Source: JAYXXU01 sp049301135 (GTDB lineage: Bacteria > Pseudomonadota > Gammaproteobacteria > Pseudomonadales > Moraxellaceae). From it: 59,526 bases of DNA. Made by a program: the position numbers and the translations under genes. The DNA lies in contig JBAQKP010000225.1 of assembly GCA_049301135.1 (NCBI GenBank), positions 1 to 59,526 of the forward strand, given 5' to 3'. Below, one piece after another: positions 16,970 to 25,745 of this stretch (the first letter of the stretch is position 1; every line of letters begins with the position of its first letter). The notes beneath the pieces were generated by a model. That model worked only from the letters and a program-made list of their open reading frames with translations. It was not told the DNA's origin and ran no database searches.

Positions 16970-17190
16970 AGAGCAGCCAACAAGCATAATCCGCTCGGTC
17001 ACAGCAAAAATCGCGATACCGCTGGATAACCATAACGCCAGCAGCGGTGTGTAATAGCGATCCAAAAAGCAGCAAAACCGAGGGAAAAGCACGACAAGCG
17101 TAACTTCAAAGGTGGGTGTGAGATGTGGGTTAAATAGAAGATAGTTATCGTAACAGCGCACGCGGAAGAGCAATCTTCCGCGTTTTTTTT
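16970..17190 (+). ncRNA. Candidate structured non-coding RNA
   Basis: There is no plausible gene between 16772 and 17304, yet 17161-17190 is a strong terminator, so something is transcribed here. Nested complements form a long interrupted hairpin: CTCGGT 16994-16999 with ACCGAG 17077-17082, ATCGC 17010-17014 with GCGAT 17057-17061, and CCGCTGG 17019-17025 with CCAGC/CAGCGG 17038-17047. GTTA-TCG-TAAC near 17144 adds a small hairpin. I could not match it to RNase P, tmRNA, SRP RNA or a known riboswitch; the rod-like shape recalls 6S RNA only in general form. The 5' end is a guess. Confidence 0.5.
17161..17190 (+). terminator. Strong rho-independent terminator
   Basis: CGCGGAAGA, loop GCAA, TCTTCCGCG, then eight T residues. 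It ends a plus-strand transcript about 390 nt after the comEA-like gene and 115 nt before pcnB. Confidence 0.92.
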
Positions 17191-17304
17191 GTGGGTCAGG
17201 CAGTGCAGATGCGACAAAAATTGCTGATTGACGAGCAAACCGCTATGATCAGGCGGTATTTTGACTGATTGTTTTATTGTTTGCTTTTAAGGAGCATGCC
17301 GCCT

Positions 17305-18930
17305 GTGCAAACGTTGCGCGCATCCAAGCTAGGCCTCAATCCTTCGCTGTTGTCCCCTGCCATTTTAGATGTATTGACCACGCTGACGGATGCGGGTTTT
17401 GAAGCCTATATCGTCGGTGGTGGCGTGCGAGATCTGTTGTTGGGTTTACATCCTAAAGATTATGACGCGGTGACCAACGCCACGCCCAGCCAGATCAAGT
17501 CTGTATTTGGTAAACGCTGTCGAATTATTGGCCGTCGGTTTGAGTTGGCACATGTGTATTCTGGCCGCGATATGATTGAGGTAGCGACTTTTCGTGCGCC
17601 ACCAAGCCGCCCGAATACCACCGCGTCTGGCATGGTCACGCGTGACAATGTGTGGGGCACGATTCAGCAGGATTTTGTGCGGCGCGACTTTACCATCAAT
17701 AGCTTGTACTACCAGCCATTGAAGGGTCAGGTGCTGGATTTTTGCAATGCGATTGGCGATATTCAGGCACGTAAGATTAAATTTCTCGGGCAGCCTGCGC
17801 TGCGCTTTGAGGAAGATCCGGTACGCTTGCTGCGGATTTTACGTTTTGCTGCCAAGTTACAGTTTCAGATTGATGCAGATATTTTAAAAATATTAAAGCC
17901 GAGTTTGGCTGAACGCTTGCTGGAAGTGTCGCCGCATCGACTATATGACGAAAGCCAAAAAATGTTCAGCGGCGGCTATCTGGGACGCTTGTTGCCACTG
18001 ATGATCCAACATCACGCATGGCCGATGTTGTTTGCCGATGTACCGGCCAAAATGACTGCGTTTATTCAGCGCGCCGCCGACAATACCGACCAGCGGATTG
18101 CGGCCGGTAAGAGCATTAATCCGGCGTTTTTTTATGCGGTCTTGCTGTGGCAGCCGTTTATGCAACGGGTGCAGCAACTCGAACAAAGTGGCCTGCCGAC
18201 CCATGATGCGTGGACACAAGCGGGCGTGGATGTGCTGCGCCGCCAGCAACGGCATACCGCGATTCCACGTTATGCGGAGATGTTTATCCGTGAGGTGTGG
18301 GAGTTACAACCGCGTTTGATTCAGCCCAAAGCCCGTCAGATTCCGAGTCTAGCGACGTTGCCACGTTTTCGGGCGGCGTTTGACTTTTTATATTTGCGCG
18401 AGCAGATCGGTGATCCGCTGGCAGCCGGCATGGGGCAGTGGTGGCATGACTATCAAGAGATGTCGACCGACCAGCGTGAACTGGCGATCCGCAGCCTTAA
18501 CCGTCAGCAGTTGCGCCAACAGCGCCAAGCCCAAAGCCAGCCACAGCACGCTGCACCAGCAGTATGGGCGGCTGAGCCGGTCAGCACGGATCCGTTAAGC
18601 GCGCTGGCCGAAGAGATTGCCGTGGATGACACGGCGGTCGAGTCGCGTTCGGCGCGTCGCCGCCGTGTACGCCGTGAAAAAGCCCAAGCAGAACGTGCAC
18701 TCAATACACAGCGGCCTGCACCGGCTCTTGCGGTTGATCTTGAGACAGCCCGTGCAGTGGACGAGCCGACTCAACACGATGATGATGCGTCGTTGGTGTT
18801 TGCAGAGGGTGAGTTGGAGATTCCAGCACCAGCGTCTCGTCCGGCCAGAGCACCTCGCGCAGAGGCTGCGTTGCCGCGTCGTCGCCGTCGTCCGCGTGAT
18901 CTGTCAACGGTGTTTATGGGGCCGTACTGA
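17305..18930 (+). CDS. pcnB: Poly(A) polymerase I
   Basis: Adds 3' poly(A) tails that promote RNA decay. The nucleotidyltransferase core has YIVGGGVRDLLLG and the catalytic DYD in PKDYDAVT, followed by RRDFTINSLYY and RFEEDPVRLLRILRFAAK, typical of class II polymerases. The C-terminus is a long basic, Arg-rich tail (RSARRRRVRREKA and PRRRRRPRD). Start: AAGGAG lies 1 nt before ATG 17296 but 10 nt before GTG 17305, so GTG is preferred; a TTG at 17269 is also in frame. The stop shares bases with the folK start. Confidence 0.93.
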   Translation: MQTLRASKLGLNPSLLSPAILDVLTTLTDAGFEAYIVGGGVRDLLLGLHPKDYDAVTNATPSQIKSVFGKRCRIIGRRFELAHVYSGRDMIEVATFRAPPSRPNTTASGMVTRDNVWGTIQQDFVRRDFTINSLYYQPLKGQVLDFCNAIGDIQARKIKFLGQPALRFEEDPVRLLRILRFAAKLQFQIDADILKILKPSLAERLLEVSPHRLYDESQKMFSGGYLGRLLPLMIQHHAWPMLFADVPAKMTAFIQRAADNTDQRIAAGKSINPAFFYAVLLWQPFMQRVQQLEQSGLPTHDAWTQAGVDVLRRQQRHTAIPRYAEMFIREVWELQPRLIQPKARQIPSLATLPRFRAAFDFLYLREQIGDPLAAGMGQWWHDYQEMSTDQRELAIRSLNRQQLRQQRQAQSQPQHAAPAVWAAEPVSTDPLSALAEEIAVDDTAVESRSARRRRVRREKAQAERALNTQRPAPALAVDLETARAVDEPTQHDDDASLVFAEGELEIPAPASRPARAPRAEAALPRRRRRPRDLSTVFMGPY

Positions 18931-19442
18931 TGCGGTTGGCATGGATTGGGCTGGGCAGTAATTTGGCCAATCATTTGGGTGATCCGCGTGATTTATTGCG
19001 AGCAGCGGTGACGGGTTTACGTCAATTGGGGCGTGTGCAGGTCTCGTCGCTCTATGCCAGTGCACCGATGGGCCCGCAAGACCAGCCTGATTATTTAAAC
19101 GCGGTTGTTTGTGTTGAGACGGATTTAGCGCCGTATGCCTTGTTGGCCTATGTACAGGCGCTTGAGCAGGCTGCGGGTCGGCAACGTCTGCGGCATTGGG
19201 GTGAGCGCAGTTTGGATTTGGATATTTTGCTGATGCAAGATGTACAAATGGTAGCAGCAGATTTAGTGATTCCACATGTCGGGCTGATGCAGCGTGCCTT
19301 TGTGGTACAGCCGTTATTGGAGTTGGATGCCGATTTTCAGGTCGATGGGGTGTATTTGCGTGACCTGATTGTCGCACAAGCATCAGATGGGATTCGGCGG
19401 GTGGACAGTCATGGTTGGGCAGATGCTCCGATTTTAGCTTGA
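18930..19442 (+). CDS. folK: 6-hydroxymethyl-7,8-dihydropterin pyrophosphokinase
   Basis: Folate-pathway enzyme (HPPK), 170 aa. Visible motifs: WIGLGSNLAN at the N-terminus, SSLYASAPMGPQDQPDYLNAV, and the signature RHWGERSLDLDILLM with the two catalytic aspartates. It overlaps the pcnB stop (TGATG) and is 6 nt ahead of panB, forming a pcnB-folK-panB-panC operon. Confidence 0.95.
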   Translation: MRLAWIGLGSNLANHLGDPRDLLRAAVTGLRQLGRVQVSSLYASAPMGPQDQPDYLNAVVCVETDLAPYALLAYVQALEQAAGRQRLRHWGERSLDLDILLMQDVQMVAADLVIPHVGLMQRAFVVQPLLELDADFQVDGVYLRDLIVAQASDGIRRVDSHGWADAPILA

Positions 19443-19448
19443 GGCGGA

Positions 19449-20249
19449 ATGATGATTCGTTTAAGTCAGTTGATGGCCTATAAGGCCAATGGTACAAAAT
19501 TTTCTTGCTTGACTTGCTATGATGCAAGCTTCGCTCACAGCATGCAAAATGCTGAGATTGACGCTATTTTGATCGGTGATTCGCTCGGTATGGTGGTGCA
19601 AGGGCATGATTCGACCTTGCCGGTGACAGTTGAAGATCTGGCGTACCATACACGTGCAGTGGTGCGTGGCAATCAACATGCGTTGATTTTGGCCGACTTG
19701 CCGTTTATGAGTTATGCGACGATTCCAGATGCCATTCGCTCTGCCACGACACTCATGCAGGCCGGTGCGCATGTGGTCAAACTCGAAGGCGGTGCATGGC
19801 TGGCGGATACGGTGCGCGTCTTGGCACAAGGTGGCATTCCGTGTTGCGTGCATCTGGGCTTAACCCCGCAATCGGTTAATGTGTTTGGGGGCTATAAAGT
19901 CCAAGGTAAAACCCGTGCCGCTGCCGATCAATTGCTGGCTGACTGTGATGCGGTCGTCGCCGCAGGTGCGGCTGTTTTGTTGCTCGAATGTGTGCCTGCG
20001 CAGTTGGCACGCGAAGTGCAAGCTCGCTTTGCGGTTCCGGTGATTGGGATTGGGGCAGGGGTGGATTGTGACGGTCAGGTGTTGGTGATGCATGACATGT
20101 TGGGGGTGCATCAAGGCAAGCCTGCGCGTTTTGTGCGTAACTTTATGCAGGATGCAGCGAGTATTGATGATGCGTTTAGACAGTTTCATTTGGCCGTACG
20201 GCAAGCACAGTATCCTGCGCCAGAACATACTTTTCAGATCGAGTTATAA
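19449..20249 (+). CDS. panB: 3-methyl-2-oxobutanoate hydroxymethyltransferase
   Basis: First committed enzyme of pantothenate synthesis, 266 aa of normal length. Motifs include TCYDASFA, LIGDSLGMVVQGHDSTLPV (metal Asp and pyruvate-binding loop), KLEGG and GIGAGVDCDGQVLVMHDMLG. ATG 19449 and ATG 19452 are adjacent; GAGG is better spaced for the second. The next gene, panC, begins 3 nt downstream. Confidence 0.97.
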   Translation: MMIRLSQLMAYKANGTKFSCLTCYDASFAHSMQNAEIDAILIGDSLGMVVQGHDSTLPVTVEDLAYHTRAVVRGNQHALILADLPFMSYATIPDAIRSATTLMQAGAHVVKLEGGAWLADTVRVLAQGGIPCCVHLGLTPQSVNVFGGYKVQGKTRAAADQLLADCDAVVAAGAAVLLLECVPAQLAREVQARFAVPVIGIGAGVDCDGQVLVMHDMLGVHQGKPARFVRNFMQDAASIDDAFRQFHLAVRQAQYPAPEHTFQIEL

Positions 20250-20252
20250 CCG

Positions 20253-21098
20253 ATGAAAACAGAAACCACTTTGCAGGGTTTGCACGCCGCACTGGGCGCA
20301 GCACGGGCTGCACGTAAATCGATTGGCTTTGTGCCGACCATGGGTAATCTACACGAAGGGCATCTGCGGCTGGTGCAAGAGGCGCGCAATCGCTGCGATA
20401 TTGTGGTGGTGAGTGTGTTTGTGAACCCAACGCAGTTTGGGCAGGGCGAAGATTTTGAGCATTATCCACGCACACTAGAGGCGGACTCGAAGTTATTGTT
20501 TGATGCCCAGTGCGACATTTTATTTGCGCCGAGTGTGCAGCAAATGTACGGCGATGCTGCACAGCAAACCACGGTGCAAGTGGATTCGGTTGCCGCAGAT
20601 TTATGCGGGCGCAGTCGGGCGGGGCATTTTACTGGCGTGGCGACTGTGGTAACCAAGCTGTTTAATATTGTGCAGCCGAATGTGGCGTTTTTTGGTGAAA
20701 AAGACTATCAGCAGTTGGCGGTGATTCGGCATTTGACCCGTGATCTGTGTTTTCCGATTGATGTCATCGGTGTGCCGACGGTACGAGCAGCGGATGGTTT
20801 GGCGCTCAGTTCTCGCAATGGCTATTTAAGTGGCGACCAGCGCCGCAGCGCCACCACGATTTATCAGACTTTGCAGGCGCTTGCAACCCAGCTAAAACAA
20901 GGCGTGCTGGATTACGCGACCTTGTGTGAGCAAGGTGCTGCACAGTTAGCCGCCGCAGGTTTCGTGGTCGATTATGTGGAGATTCGCACGCCGTTGTTGG
21001 GTTTGCCGGATGCGCAGAGTACCGAGTGGGTGATCCTGATTGCAGCCAAACTGGGCAAGACGCGGCTGATTGATAACTTGAGTGTGAGCCTTGACTAA
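20253..21098 (+). CDS. panC: Pantothenate synthetase
   Basis: Condenses pantoate and beta-alanine with ATP. The 281-aa product shows the nucleotidyltransferase motif FVPTMGNLHEGHLRL (HIGH-like), VFVNPTQFGQGEDFEHYPR, FGEKDYQQL and LALSSRNGYLS (the KMSKS-like region). It directly follows panB, so both steps to pantothenate are co-expressed. Confidence 0.97.
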   Translation: MKTETTLQGLHAALGAARAARKSIGFVPTMGNLHEGHLRLVQEARNRCDIVVVSVFVNPTQFGQGEDFEHYPRTLEADSKLLFDAQCDILFAPSVQQMYGDAAQQTTVQVDSVAADLCGRSRAGHFTGVATVVTKLFNIVQPNVAFFGEKDYQQLAVIRHLTRDLCFPIDVIGVPTVRAADGLALSSRNGYLSGDQRRSATTIYQTLQALATQLKQGVLDYATLCEQGAAQLAAAGFVVDYVEIRTPLLGLPDAQSTEWVILIAAKLGKTRLIDNLSVSLD

Positions 21099-21137
21099 AT
21101 TTTGCAGCATCAGTAGCCACTACCTGAGGGTCTTTTC

Positions 21138-21989
21138 ATGAAAAAGCTACTGATCGTGTCGGGTCGTTCCGGTTCTGGCAAAAGCTCGGCATTACATATG
21201 CTGGAGGATTTGGGTTATTACTGTATTGATAATTTGCCGCTGTCGTTATTACCCGACATCGTGGCACGCTTAGATCGTGAAAAAAATCTGGATATGCTAG
21301 CGTTGGGCGTAGATGTCCGTACACCGCCGTCTGATCTGATGCAATTTGAAGAGCTTTATCAACAACTGCAAAAATACGCTGAACCCGAAATCTTGTTTTT
21401 AAATGCGCGTGATGATGTGCTGTTGGCACGCTTTGCGGCAACACATCGCCGTCATCCCTTAACTGATCGTTACAGCGTATTGTCTGATGCTTTACGAGCG
21501 GAAGAGTCACTACTGGCACCGATTGCGCGGCATGCGTCTTTGAGTTTGGACACCAGTAGCCTGAATATTCATGAGTTACAACACACCTTGTCGGTCAAGA
21601 TGGGGCAGGGTGACCGGATGATTCTGATTTTACAGTCGTTTGGTTATAAGCGTGGTGTGCCACTTGATGCTGATTTTGTTTTTGATATCCGACACTTGCC
21701 CAATCCACACTGGCAGCCGGATTTGCGCGCATTGACTGGTATGGATAAAGAAGTACAAGAGTTCTTTGCCAGTCATGCTTTGGTTGAGGATATGTACCAA
21801 GATATTTTTAATTTTTTACAAAAGTGGCTGCCGGTCTTTGCTGAAGGTCATCGCAATTATCTGACTGTGGCGATTGGTTGTACCGGTGGCCAGCATCGTT
21901 CGGTGTATATGGTGAATAGACTGTGCGACGCACTTAAGGCACAATGGCCGACGCAGACTTTACACCGTGAACTGAAATACTGGTCATGA
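21138..21989 (+). CDS. rapZ: RNase adapter protein RapZ (nucleotide-binding)
   Basis: A 283-aa protein with Walker A GRSGSGKS at residues 9-16, CIDNLP near 30-35 and the C-terminal CTGGQHRSV segment characteristic of RapZ. In enterobacteria it guides RNase E to glmZ to control glucosamine-6-phosphate synthesis; whether this target exists here is unknown. The stop overlaps the next start (ATGA 21986-21989), coupling it to a phosphotransfer gene, as in the rpoN-ptsN-rapZ-ptsO group elsewhere. Confidence 0.95.
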   Translation: MKKLLIVSGRSGSGKSSALHMLEDLGYYCIDNLPLSLLPDIVARLDREKNLDMLALGVDVRTPPSDLMQFEELYQQLQKYAEPEILFLNARDDVLLARFAATHRRHPLTDRYSVLSDALRAEESLLAPIARHASLSLDTSSLNIHELQHTLSVKMGQGDRMILILQSFGYKRGVPLDADFVFDIRHLPNPHWQPDLRALTGMDKEVQEFFASHALVEDMYQDIFNFLQKWLPVFAEGHRNYLTVAIGCTGGQHRSVYMVNRLCDALKAQWPTQTLHRELKYWS

Positions 21990-22255
21990 TTGATAGCACG
22001 ATAGACGTCATCAACAAATTGGGCTTACACGCCCGTGCAAGTGGCAAACTGATTGAAGTGACCACCAGCTTCCGTTCGTCGATTAAAATTGGTCGCGGCG
22101 ATCAGTTGGTCGATGCCAAAAACATCATGTCACTGTTGATGCTTGGTGCAGGCCAGGGCACTTGCTTGCGTCTACTGGTGGATGGTGTGGACGAGCAAGC
22201 CGCCGCTGAGGCAGTTACTGCGCTGTTTGCAGCACGTTTTTATGAATCGGAATAG
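21986..22255 (+). CDS. ptsO: HPr-family phosphocarrier (NPr)
   Basis: An 89-aa HPr-like protein with the phosphoacceptor His15 in NKLGLHARAS. The regulatory Ser-46 position of Gram-positive HPr is occupied by Asn in DAKNIMSLL. Its coupling to rapZ points to the nitrogen phosphotransferase system, not sugar uptake. The start codon overlaps the rapZ stop. Confidence 0.92.
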   Translation: MIDSTIDVINKLGLHARASGKLIEVTTSFRSSIKIGRGDQLVDAKNIMSLLMLGAGQGTCLRLLVDGVDEQAAAEAVTALFAARFYESE

Positions 22256-22291
22256 CCACGTCTTGGAGTAACACGATGTCTTGGAGCGATT

Positions 22292-22822
22292 ATGTCTCGT
22301 CATAAAAGACCAGATCCAGAGCAGGCTTGGGAGGATCTTGAAGATCGTCCGAGTAAGACTGAGCTTAAAAAAGCCATGCAGCGTTTGCAGGATTTGGGTC
22401 AGCAGTTGGCTGATTTGTCGCCTGCCCAGATTAAAAAACTGCCGGTTAATGAGTATTTGATTGATACCTTGTTGGAATTGAAAGAGATTACTGCACATGA
22501 AGCGCGGCGTCGTCAGTTTCAATTGGTCGGCAAATTATTGCGCAGCGAAAACGAAGGGGTGATTATTGCGGCGTTGTCGGGTCGTCAATCCTCACGCAAG
22601 CAAGCCCAACTCAGCCGTTGGTTTGAGCGTTTGGTGGAGCAAGGTGATCCTGCGGTGAATGAGTTTGTGCGGTTACACGAGGCCGCGGAGCGACATACGC
22701 TACGTCAGCATGTGTTGCGCTTACAGCGCAGTGTGGCACAGCAAGATGCTGAGGCAGAGCAAGCGGCACTCCGACAAAATCTGGTGAATTATATTCAGCA
22801 AGTGGCCTTATTGTCTGATTAG
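22292..22822 (+). CDS. darP: Ribosome biogenesis factor DarP (YjgA family)
   Basis: A 176-aa, strongly charged, all-helical protein of the DUF615/YjgA family, which acts in late assembly of the 50S ribosomal subunit. Recognised by SKTELKKAMQRLQDLG at about 21-36, LPVNEYLIDTLLELKEIT and RRRQFQLVGKLLRSEN. It ends just before a strong terminator and is probably the last gene of the rapZ-ptsO group. Confidence 0.92.
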   Translation: MSRHKRPDPEQAWEDLEDRPSKTELKKAMQRLQDLGQQLADLSPAQIKKLPVNEYLIDTLLELKEITAHEARRRQFQLVGKLLRSENEGVIIAALSGRQSSRKQAQLSRWFERLVEQGDPAVNEFVRLHEAAERHTLRQHVLRLQRSVAQQDAEAEQAALRQNLVNYIQQVALLSD

Positions 22823-22852
22823 AGCATGCGCTCGCCGTGATTGTTCATAAAA

Positions 22853-22886
22853 AACCAGCCTCTCGGTGAGATCGGCTGGTTTTTTT
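22853..22886. terminator. Rho-independent terminator
   Basis: AACCAGCC (22853-22860) pairs with GGCTGGTT (22874-22881), followed by T residues on the plus strand and preceded by A residues, so it can end both darP and the convergent PBP1a gene. Confidence 0.9.
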
Positions 22887-22901
22887 GGTTTTAATCAATC
22901 A

Positions 22902-25580
22902 TTAAAAAATATCATCCGGCGCGCTGCGTGGTGTGACTGATGTGGCGGGTACAGTGGGCGTGTTGGGTGTGCTGTTCGAGGGCTCACGATAGCTGCCGGT
23001 TTGTGCGACATTCGGTGTGAGTCGAGTTACTGGAAGATTCGGATCAATACTCGACGACTGATCGGGCAACGCCACCGGACGCGGCGGTGGCGCAGGGCGC
23101 TGAATGATCACGCCCATCGGCGGTGCGTTGCGCCGTACAACAGGCACAGACAGCTGACCTTCGCTGGCTAGGGTTTCGATCAGATCGGAAGCACTGCGCT
23201 CAGAACGTTTCGCGCTGTCTTGGCGGGTAATCCATTGTTCTGGCACATCGGCCAGCGCTTTACCCATAAAATCCGTCCAAATTGGCAAGGCGGCTACCCC
23301 GCCATATTCCCGCCGTCCAAGACTTTTCGGTTGATCAAAGCCGACCCACGCCACAGCGACCATTGTCGGCTGAAAGCCCGAAAACCAAGCATCTTTGGCA
23401 TCGTTGGTCGTGCCGGTTTTGCCCGCTAAATCATTGCGCCCCAGCTTAAGCGCGGCGCGCGCTGTGCCGACCTGCACCACGTCGCGCAGGATATTCGCCA
23501 TCTCATAGGCAGCATCAGCGTCAATAATCCGTTCGGCAGGGCGAGTGATCAGCGCAGGGCGTTTAGGCTTAGCTTCTTCACTGTTTTCGCTGTCGATTGC
23601 TGCGGCGTTGTCGGTTTCACTGTTTTTATCCTGATCTACCTCACGGCTGGCCGCAGTTACTTCCTCAACGACCGGCTGAATCAGTCGGTTACGCTGCGCA
23701 TCGGTTGCCGTCGCGTCTGGATTGTTTTCTGCTGCGAGATCAGTAGCACTGAGGCATTCGGCACAAGCTGCATATGGACTGGTTTGATAAATAATCTGAC
23801 CTTCGTGGTCTTCGATACGCTCAATAAAATACGGCTGCACCCGATAGCCACCATTGGCAAATGCGGCGTATCCGGTCGCGATTTGAATTGGTAAAACTTG
23901 TGCTGTCCCCAACGCCAGCGTGAGATTGCGTGGTAGTTCTTGCTCAAGCATGCCAAAATTGACCAGATAATGGCGCGCACGGTCGATGCCGACCGATTGT
24001 AATAAGCGAATCGAGACCAAGTTGCGTGACAGATACAGCGCGCGCCGTAACGTCACATTGCCCATAAACCGTCCGTCGGAATTTTGTGGTCGCCACTTAC
24101 CGACCTTGAGCGGGGCATCGCTGACTGGACTTTGTGGACTAAAACCACGTTCCAAGGCTAACGTATAAATAAATGGCTTAATCGCTGAGCCGGGTTGCCG
24201 CCAGCCCTGAATACTGCGGTTGAATTTACTATCGGCAAAATCATAGCCGCCGACCACTGCCTCTAGCGCACCATCTGCTGGGTTTAGCGCAATCAATTGA
24301 CCCTGTGCTGCGGGAATCTGTCCGAGTTGCCAGCTGCGTTGTTCCGCATCGCCTTGAACGCGTAAGCGCACGATATCTTTGACTTTAACAATCTGAGCGG
24401 CATTCGATGGAAAATTGCCAATTCGGTTGGTATTGATGTATTTACGTGCCCAAGACATGCCCGACCAATGCACCGTGACTTCAGTGCCATCCAACAGTTC
24501 GGCTTTAAAGCTTCGGCTTTGTACCTGAGTGACTTTAGCGGGTTGTAGATCACCTACCACGCGAAAATTTTTGAGCGGTTTATCATGTGCTTCTGCACCG
24601 CGCCAGCCATGCCGTTTGTCATACGCTTCAAGGCCACGCTTGACCGCATCATCGGCAAACTGCTGTCGATCACTGCGCACCGTGGTATAGACCCGCCAGC
24701 CCGAATACTGGGCTTGTTCACCGAACTTTTCGACCAATTCCGAGCGTACCATCTCCGCCAAATACGGCGCACGCATGTCGAGTTTGCGCGAGCTCATATT
24801 TAAAGTGACGGCCTCAGCAATCGCTTGTTGATACTCAGTGGGCTTGATATAGCCGAGTTGTAACATCCGTCCCAAAATCCAATTACGGCGTTCCAGTGCT
24901 CGTTCAGGATTAGAGACAGGGTTGTAACTCGATGGTGCTTTGGGCAGTCCCGCAATCATTGCCATCTCGGCAATCGTGAGCTGACTCAGTGATTTACCAT
25001 AATAAATCTTGGCTGCTGCCGAAATGCCATAGGCATTTTGTCCCAAAAAAATCTTGTTCACATACAAGGTTAAAATCTGTTGTTTGCTTAGGGTTTGCTC
25101 GATTTTACGCGCCAAGAAAATTTCGGTCAGCTTACGGCGCAAGGTGCGTTCAGGCGTTAAATAATAGTTTTTGGCGACCTGCATGGTGATGGTCGAGCCG
25201 CCAGTTTGGGTCGAACCGCTTTGCACGGCCTCAGTCAGCGCGCGGCCAAGCCCTTTAAAACTCACCCCACCATGACTAAAGAACGACGAATCTTCTGCCG
25301 CCAAAAACGCCTGCACCAAATGCTCTGGGATTTCGGCGTAGTCGATTGGGTCAGATTGTTTTTCGCCAAATAGGCCGATCAGCTTGTCATCGCGGGTATA
25401 TACCTGCAAGGGCATCTCGACTTGCACGTCTTGTAAACGGCTCATATCGGGCAACGTCGGGGCTAAATACAGGTACATCCCGTAAAAGCCGACCGGAATC
25501 GCCAACGCCAAAAGACATAGCATGGAGAAAACCAAGCTAAAGAAAGAGTAAATCAGGCCTGCACGAGATAGCTTTTTCAT
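22902..25580 (-). CDS. mrcA: Penicillin-binding protein 1a
   Basis: Bifunctional peptidoglycan synthase, 892 aa, anchored by one membrane helix at about residues 8-36. The glycosyltransferase domain has EDSSFFSHGGVSFKGLGRA and TGGSTITMQVAKN; the transpeptidase domain has the active Ser in GSAIKPF (SxxK) and the KTGTT box in LAGKTGTTNDAKD. The tail is Pro/Arg/Ser-rich. The divergent position next to pilMNOPQ is conserved in many gammaproteobacteria (ponA in Acinetobacter nomenclature) and links cell-wall synthesis with pilus assembly. Confidence 0.96.
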   Translation of the reverse strand: MKKLSRAGLIYSFFSLVFSMLCLLALAIPVGFYGMYLYLAPTLPDMSRLQDVQVEMPLQVYTRDDKLIGLFGEKQSDPIDYAEIPEHLVQAFLAAEDSSFFSHGGVSFKGLGRALTEAVQSGSTQTGGSTITMQVAKNYYLTPERTLRRKLTEIFLARKIEQTLSKQQILTLYVNKIFLGQNAYGISAAAKIYYGKSLSQLTIAEMAMIAGLPKAPSSYNPVSNPERALERRNWILGRMLQLGYIKPTEYQQAIAEAVTLNMSSRKLDMRAPYLAEMVRSELVEKFGEQAQYSGWRVYTTVRSDRQQFADDAVKRGLEAYDKRHGWRGAEAHDKPLKNFRVVGDLQPAKVTQVQSRSFKAELLDGTEVTVHWSGMSWARKYINTNRIGNFPSNAAQIVKVKDIVRLRVQGDAEQRSWQLGQIPAAQGQLIALNPADGALEAVVGGYDFADSKFNRSIQGWRQPGSAIKPFIYTLALERGFSPQSPVSDAPLKVGKWRPQNSDGRFMGNVTLRRALYLSRNLVSIRLLQSVGIDRARHYLVNFGMLEQELPRNLTLALGTAQVLPIQIATGYAAFANGGYRVQPYFIERIEDHEGQIIYQTSPYAACAECLSATDLAAENNPDATATDAQRNRLIQPVVEEVTAASREVDQDKNSETDNAAAIDSENSEEAKPKRPALITRPAERIIDADAAYEMANILRDVVQVGTARAALKLGRNDLAGKTGTTNDAKDAWFSGFQPTMVAVAWVGFDQPKSLGRREYGGVAALPIWTDFMGKALADVPEQWITRQDSAKRSERSASDLIETLASEGQLSVPVVRRNAPPMGVIIQRPAPPPRPVALPDQSSSIDPNLPVTRLTPNVAQTGSYREPSNSTPNTPTVPATSVTPRSAPDDIF

Positions 25581-25745
25581 GGTAACTACGTTTTAATACC
25601 AATCGGGACCGGAGTGATGCTGCAGTATACCCCCTAACAACGCTTGTGTGTCAGCAGCAAGTCTGATAAGACTACTGTTGGGCAGCGGGGACAGCTGTAA
25701 CACAGCGCTTCGTATTTTCTACGAAAAAAATAAAAGGGAAAAAAC

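Noticed and set aside
16970..17190. RNase P RNA, tmRNA or SRP RNA
   Set aside because: The conserved words of those RNAs are not present.
16890..17238. Several minus-strand frames over the candidate RNA
   Set aside because: Cys/Trp/Phe-rich translations without ribosome sites; the structured plus-strand RNA with terminator explains the region better.
18904..19527. Minus-strand frame of 207 codons over folK
   Set aside because: Antisense of a clear folK gene; His/Pro/Asn-rich translation typical of a reverse shadow.
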